DNA of 64,000 nt from Bordetella sp. FB-8. Lineage in GTDB: Bacteria; Pseudomonadota; Gammaproteobacteria; Burkholderiales; Burkholderiaceae_B. The stretch spans positions 496,001-560,000 of the forward strand of contig NZ_KB907784.1 of NCBI RefSeq assembly GCF_000382185.1, in the 5' to 3' direction. The translations under genes were made by a program, and so were the position numbers. Positions 60,858 through 64,000 of the stretch are shown in pieces. Position 1 is the first letter of the stretch. Each line of letters begins with the position of its first letter. The notes beneath the pieces are model-generated. The model was not told the origin of the DNA. It did no database searches and was given only the letters and a program-made list of their open reading frames with translations.

Positions 60858-61782
60858 TCAGCTCGCGCTGTCGTTCGATTTCGGCCCGTCCGCCGCGGCC
60901 GACGGCCCCGCTGTCGCCCCATCCGCCGCCGCGCCCGCGCGCGCCGTGCCCGACGATGCGCCCCCCCTGGTCCTGACCCCCGCCCACGCCGCGCCCGATT
61001 CCCGCGTACCCATGTCCCGCCCCGCGCAGTTGCCCGACGGTTCGCGCTGGCGCGAGGTGGAAACGCCCCAGCAGTCCATAGGCTTCGTGCTGCAGCGCTC
61101 GCGCCGGCGCAGCATCGGCTTTGTCATCGACGACGACGGCCTGCGTGTCACGGCGCCCAACTGGGTCACGCTGGGGCAGATCGACGAAGCCGTATGCGAG
61201 AAGGCCAGGTGGATACTGACCAAGTTGCGCGAATGGCAGAACCGCAAGGAAAAGCTCGCGCTCACCGGTACGCGCTGGATCGACGGCGGCGAGCTGCCCT
61301 ATCTGGGCAGGCGCATCGTGCTGGGCCTGGCCGCCGATCGCCGCCAGGCTTTTTTTTCCGGCACGGGCCAGGACCCGCGGGACGGCGACACGCTCTGGCT
61401 GCCCCTGGCGCCCAGCGCAGACCAGGCCCGGGTACGCGACGCCGCGCAGGCCTGGCTGCAGCAGCGCGCCGGCGACCACTTCGGCGCGCGCCTGGCGTAT
61501 TTCCTGCAGCGCACCGGCCTGAGCATCCGGCGCTGGCGCCTGTCCTCGGCCGCCACGCGTTGGGGCTCTTGCACCAGCGACGGCACCATCATGCTCAACT
61601 GGCGCCTGATCCACTTCGCGCCCGACATCATCGACTATGTCATCGCACACGAACTCGCGCATCTGCGCGAGATGAACCACAGCCAGGATTTCTGGGCCGA
61701 GGTCGGCGAAATACTGCCCGACTTCGAAAAAGCCAAGCAGGCGCTGCGCCGGCATGATCCGGCGGCCTTGCCGCAGTTCTGA
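60844..61782 (+). CDS. YgjP/DUF45-type metal-dependent hydrolase
   Basis: A 312-residue protein with a long Ala/Pro-rich N-terminus (about 1-70) followed by a M48-like zinc peptidase domain. The zinc site is VIAHELAHLREMNHS followed by FW, and the family segment RWGSCTSDGTIMLNWRL is present. No signal peptide is apparent. It overlaps plsC and is part of the glyQS-gmhB-plsC block in relatives. Natural substrate not known. Confidence 0.9.
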   Translation: MAPPDQLALSFDFGPSAAADGPAVAPSAAAPARAVPDDAPPLVLTPAHAAPDSRVPMSRPAQLPDGSRWREVETPQQSIGFVLQRSRRRSIGFVIDDDGLRVTAPNWVTLGQIDEAVCEKARWILTKLREWQNRKEKLALTGTRWIDGGELPYLGRRIVLGLAADRRQAFFSGTGQDPRDGDTLWLPLAPSADQARVRDAAQAWLQQRAGDHFGARLAYFLQRTGLSIRRWRLSSAATRWGSCTSDGTIMLNWRLIHFAPDIIDYVIAHELAHLREMNHSQDFWAEVGEILPDFEKAKQALRRHDPAALPQF

Positions 61783-61825
61783 AGAAGCGTCGCACGTACG
61801 CTTCCACCTGATCACCGCTCATTCC

Positions 61826-62752
61826 ATGGAACTGCGCCAGCTGCGTTATTTCATCAAGGTCGTCGAATGCGGCAGCATGGGCAGGGCGGCAGCGGACCTG
61901 GGAGTGGTCACCTCGGCCCTGAGCCAGCAGATCAGTCGGCTCGAAAGCGAACTCTCGACCCGGCTGCTGATCCGCGCCGCCACCGGCACGACGCTCACCG
62001 AGGCCGGCATGGCGTTTCTGCGCCAGGCCCAGCTCACGCTGCGCCACGCCGACGACGCCGTGCTCGCGGCGCGCTCGTCGCGCCTGAGCGGCCACGTCAG
62101 CGTCGGCCTGGCGCCCACCACTTCCTCGGTACTGGCCGTGCCCTTCATGGACGCCATGCGCATCCGCTACCCCGACGTGCGCGTGCGACTGGTGGAGAGC
62201 CTGTCGGGCCATCTGGCCACCATGCTCAACGCGCGCCAGCTCGACCTGGCGATCATCTTCCATACCGAGGCTGCGCAGCGCTGGAGCATCCAGCCGCTGC
62301 TCGATGAGCGCCTTTTCCTGATCGCGGCGCCGACGCTGGCGGATCTGCCCGAGCCCGGGCCGGTCAGCCTGCGCGAAACCGCCCGCCTGCCCCTGATACT
62401 GCCCAGCCGCAGCCACGGCCTGCGGGCCCTGCTCAATGGCGCCTTCTCCCGTCTGCGCGTCGAACCGCACATTGCCATGGAGGTCGACGGCCTGGCGGCG
62501 CTCATGGCGCTCGTGCGCGCCGGCCACGGCGCCACGCTGCAGCCTGGGGCGGCGGCCACGCACAGTGCCGGCTCGAAGCTGCGCACTTGGCAGATACGCG
62601 AGCGGCAGCCGACCCGCGCCAATATGCTGGCCAGCCTGTCCGACGATGAGCTGTCGCCGGCCGCGCTGGCCGCGCGGGTGCTGCTGACGCAGACCGTGGC
62701 CAAGCTGGTCCGGGAGGACGCATGGCCTGGCGCGAGGCTTCACAAAAAATGA
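61826..62752 (+). CDS. LysR family regulator, candidate regulator of the tcu locus
   Basis: A 308-residue LysR regulator starting MELRQLRYFIKVVE at 61826. The helix-turn-helix is GSMGRAAADLGVVTSALSQQ, and the effector domain covers about 90-300. It lies 81 bp before a tcuA-like gene in the same direction. In enteric bacteria tricarballylate utilisation is controlled by the LysR protein TcuR, so a similar role is plausible. Confidence 0.85.
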   Translation: MELRQLRYFIKVVECGSMGRAAADLGVVTSALSQQISRLESELSTRLLIRAATGTTLTEAGMAFLRQAQLTLRHADDAVLAARSSRLSGHVSVGLAPTTSSVLAVPFMDAMRIRYPDVRVRLVESLSGHLATMLNARQLDLAIIFHTEAAQRWSIQPLLDERLFLIAAPTLADLPEPGPVSLRETARLPLILPSRSHGLRALLNGAFSRLRVEPHIAMEVDGLAALMALVRAGHGATLQPGAAATHSAGSKLRTWQIRERQPTRANMLASLSDDELSPAALAARVLLTQTVAKLVREDAWPGARLHKK

Positions 62753-62774
62753 AGACCTATTCTTAAAAAGCGTA

Positions 62775-62803
62775 TTGTTGGCGTCCCGCCGCAGGCCTAT
62801 AGT
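62775..62803 (+). promoter_or_regulatory. Predicted promoter of the tcuA-like gene
   Basis: TTGTTG (62775-62780) and TATAGT (62798-62803) are separated by 17 bp, 31 bp before the ATG. An AT-rich stretch just upstream (TATTCTTAAAAAGCGTAT) could be a LysR-binding site. Confidence 0.5.
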
Positions 62804-62833
62804 CTTCACCCGTAGATATACGGGGCTGAATTC

Positions 62834-64000
62834 ATGGTAGACGTACTGGTCATCGGCGGAGGCAATGCCGCGCTGTGCGCCGCGCTTATGGCCCGCGAGG
62901 CAGGCGCCAGCGTGCTGATCCTGGAAGCCGCGCCCAGGCCGTGGCGCGGCGGCAATTCGCAGCACACCCGCAATCTGCGCTGCATGCACGATGCCCCGCA
63001 GGACGTGCTGGTCGAAGCCTACCCCGAGGAAGAGTTCTGGCAGGACCTGCTCAAAGTCACCGGCGGCATCACTGATGAACACCTGGCGCGCCTGGTCATC
63101 CGCGCCTCGTCCAGCTGCCGCGACTGGATGCGCAAGCACGGCGTGAATTTCCAGCCGCCTCTGTCGGGCGCGCTGCACGTGGCGCGCACCAACGCCTTCT
63201 TCATGGGCGGCGGCAAGGCCCTGATCAACGCCTATTACCGCAGCGCCGAGCAGCTCGGCGTACAGGTGCGCTACGACGCTCCGGTCGCATCGCTCGATTT
63301 GCGCGACGGCCGTTTTCTTGCCGCGCGCCTGGCCAACGGCGAGCGTGTCCAGGCGCGCGCCTGCGTATTGGCCGCGGGCGGCTTCGAATCGAACCTCGAA
63401 TGGCTGCGACAGGCCTGGGGCCAGAACGAGCGTGGCGAATGGCCGGCCGACAACTTCCTGATCCGCGGCACGCGCTTTAACCAGGGCGTGCTGCTCAAAT
63501 TCATGATGGACGCCGGCGCCGACGTCATCGGCGACCCTTCGCAATCGCACTGCGTGGCCATCGACGCACGCGCGCCGCTGTACGACGGCGGCATCTGCAC
63601 CCGCATCGACTGCGTTTCGCTGGGCGTGGTGCTCAACCGCGACGCCGAGCGCTTCTACGACGAGGGCGAAGACTTCTGGCCCAAGCGCTATGCCATCTGG
63701 GGACGCCTGACGGCCATGCAGCCCGGCCAGATCGCCTACTCGATCATCGATGCCAAGGCCGTGGGCCGTTTCATGCCGCCGGTCTTTCCCGGCACGCAGG
63801 CCGAAACCCTGCCGGAGCTGGCCCGCAAACTCGGGCTGGACGAAGCGCGCTTCATGCAAACCCTGACTGCATACAACGCCGCCTGCCGCGTCGGCACCTT
63901 CGACCACACGGCCCTGGACGACTGCCATACCGAAGGCGTCGCGCCCGCCAAAACGCACTGGGCGCGCCCCATCGACACCGCCCCCTTCTTTGGCTACCCC
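62834..64000 (+). CDS. tcuA: FAD-dependent tricarballylate dehydrogenase-like protein, 3' end outside window
   Basis: 389 codons are open to the window end. The FAD motif is VDVLVIGGGNAALCAAL, followed by the succinate dehydrogenase/fumarate reductase flavoprotein features GGNSQHTRNLR, VLAAGGFESN and RGTRFNQG. The pattern fits TcuA, which oxidises tricarballylate to cis-aconitate together with TcuB. The partner genes would lie beyond 64000. The gene name is by resemblance. Confidence 0.8.
   Translation, partial: MVDVLVIGGGNAALCAALMAREAGASVLILEAAPRPWRGGNSQHTRNLRCMHDAPQDVLVEAYPEEEFWQDLLKVTGGITDEHLARLVIRASSSCRDWMRKHGVNFQPPLSGALHVARTNAFFMGGGKALINAYYRSAEQLGVQVRYDAPVASLDLRDGRFLAARLANGERVQARACVLAAGGFESNLEWLRQAWGQNERGEWPADNFLIRGTRFNQGVLLKFMMDAGADVIGDPSQSHCVAIDARAPLYDGGICTRIDCVSLGVVLNRDAERFYDEGEDFWPKRYAIWGRLTAMQPGQIAYSIIDAKAVGRFMPPVFPGTQAETLPELARKLGLDEARFMQTLTAYNAACRVGTFDHTALDDCHTEGVAPAKTHWARPIDTAPFFGYP

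Noticed and set aside
61640..63958. 772-codon minus frame opposite LysR and tcuA
   Set aside because: Same shadow effect; the plus-strand genes have intact family motifs.
1..64000. CRISPR array, tRNA or rRNA genes, replication origin, prophage
   Set aside because: No regularly spaced identical direct repeats of CRISPR type, no cloverleaf or rRNA-like stretches, and no phage structural genes were seen.

Overview
The window is about 65% GC and gene-dense. Its housekeeping gene orders (tsaE-amiC, mutL ... miaA, hda-HAD phosphatase-pcnB-folK, glyQ-glyS-gmhB-plsC) and its orphan Bug/TctC-type binding proteins point to a betaproteobacterium of the order Burkholderiales, most likely family Alcaligenaceae (Bordetella/Achromobacter type). 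This placement is inferred from gene content; no alignment was run. I see no rRNA, tRNA, CRISPR array or prophage.

Layout. (1) 1-3.5 kb: IclR regulator, a CoA-transferase remnant, a small orphan gene, a LysR regulator and a Bug protein. (2) 3.7-13.7 kb: fumC, tsaE-amiC, a decayed IS4-type element with intact ends, a coupled DedA / GGDEF-EAL / HDOD operon, and mutL. (3) 13.8-25.0 kb: a nine-gene co-directional catabolic cluster between mutL and miaA. It holds a class II aldolase, a dipeptide-type ABC transporter, a 2-hydroxyacid dehydrogenase, a GntR regulator, an HDAC-like amidohydrolase, a hydroxylysine-kinase-like phosphotransferase and a class III PLP enzyme. (4) 25.1-31.0 kb: miaA, a Pmp3-like 43-residue gene, purM, hda, HAD phosphatase, pcnB, folK. 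(5) 31.0-35.1 kb: CoA transferase, hotdog hydratase and CitE-like lyase with a divergent acyl-CoA dehydrogenase, resembling the itaconate degradation pathway. (6) 35.1-39.0 kb: a MarR / small membrane protein / DHA2 efflux operon behind a 40-bp perfect palindrome, then a class I fumarase.

(7) 39.3-56.0 kb is a large accessory catabolic island. It has an alpha/beta hydrolase, a GntR regulator, two DUF1185 paralogues, a Bug protein, a non-canonical SDR, an aldehyde dehydrogenase, a VOC protein, a ThDP enzyme, an IclR regulator, a branched-chain-amino-acid-type ABC transporter whose two permeases and one ATPase are fused in one chain, a cytoplasmic Asp-box propeller protein and an FMN reductase. 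A near-identical palindromic motif (core TGAATTACTGTAAT) sits in three promoter regions of this island and suggests one regulon, probably under the IclR protein. (8) 56.5-64 kb: glyQS, gmhB, plsC, a YgjP-type metallopeptidase, a LysR regulator and the start of a tcuA-like dehydrogenase cut by the window end.

The two most promising undescribed systems are the deacetylase-kinase-PLP lyase module in (3) and the DUF1185/ThDP/fused-Liv island in (7). Substrates for both are unknown from sequence alone.
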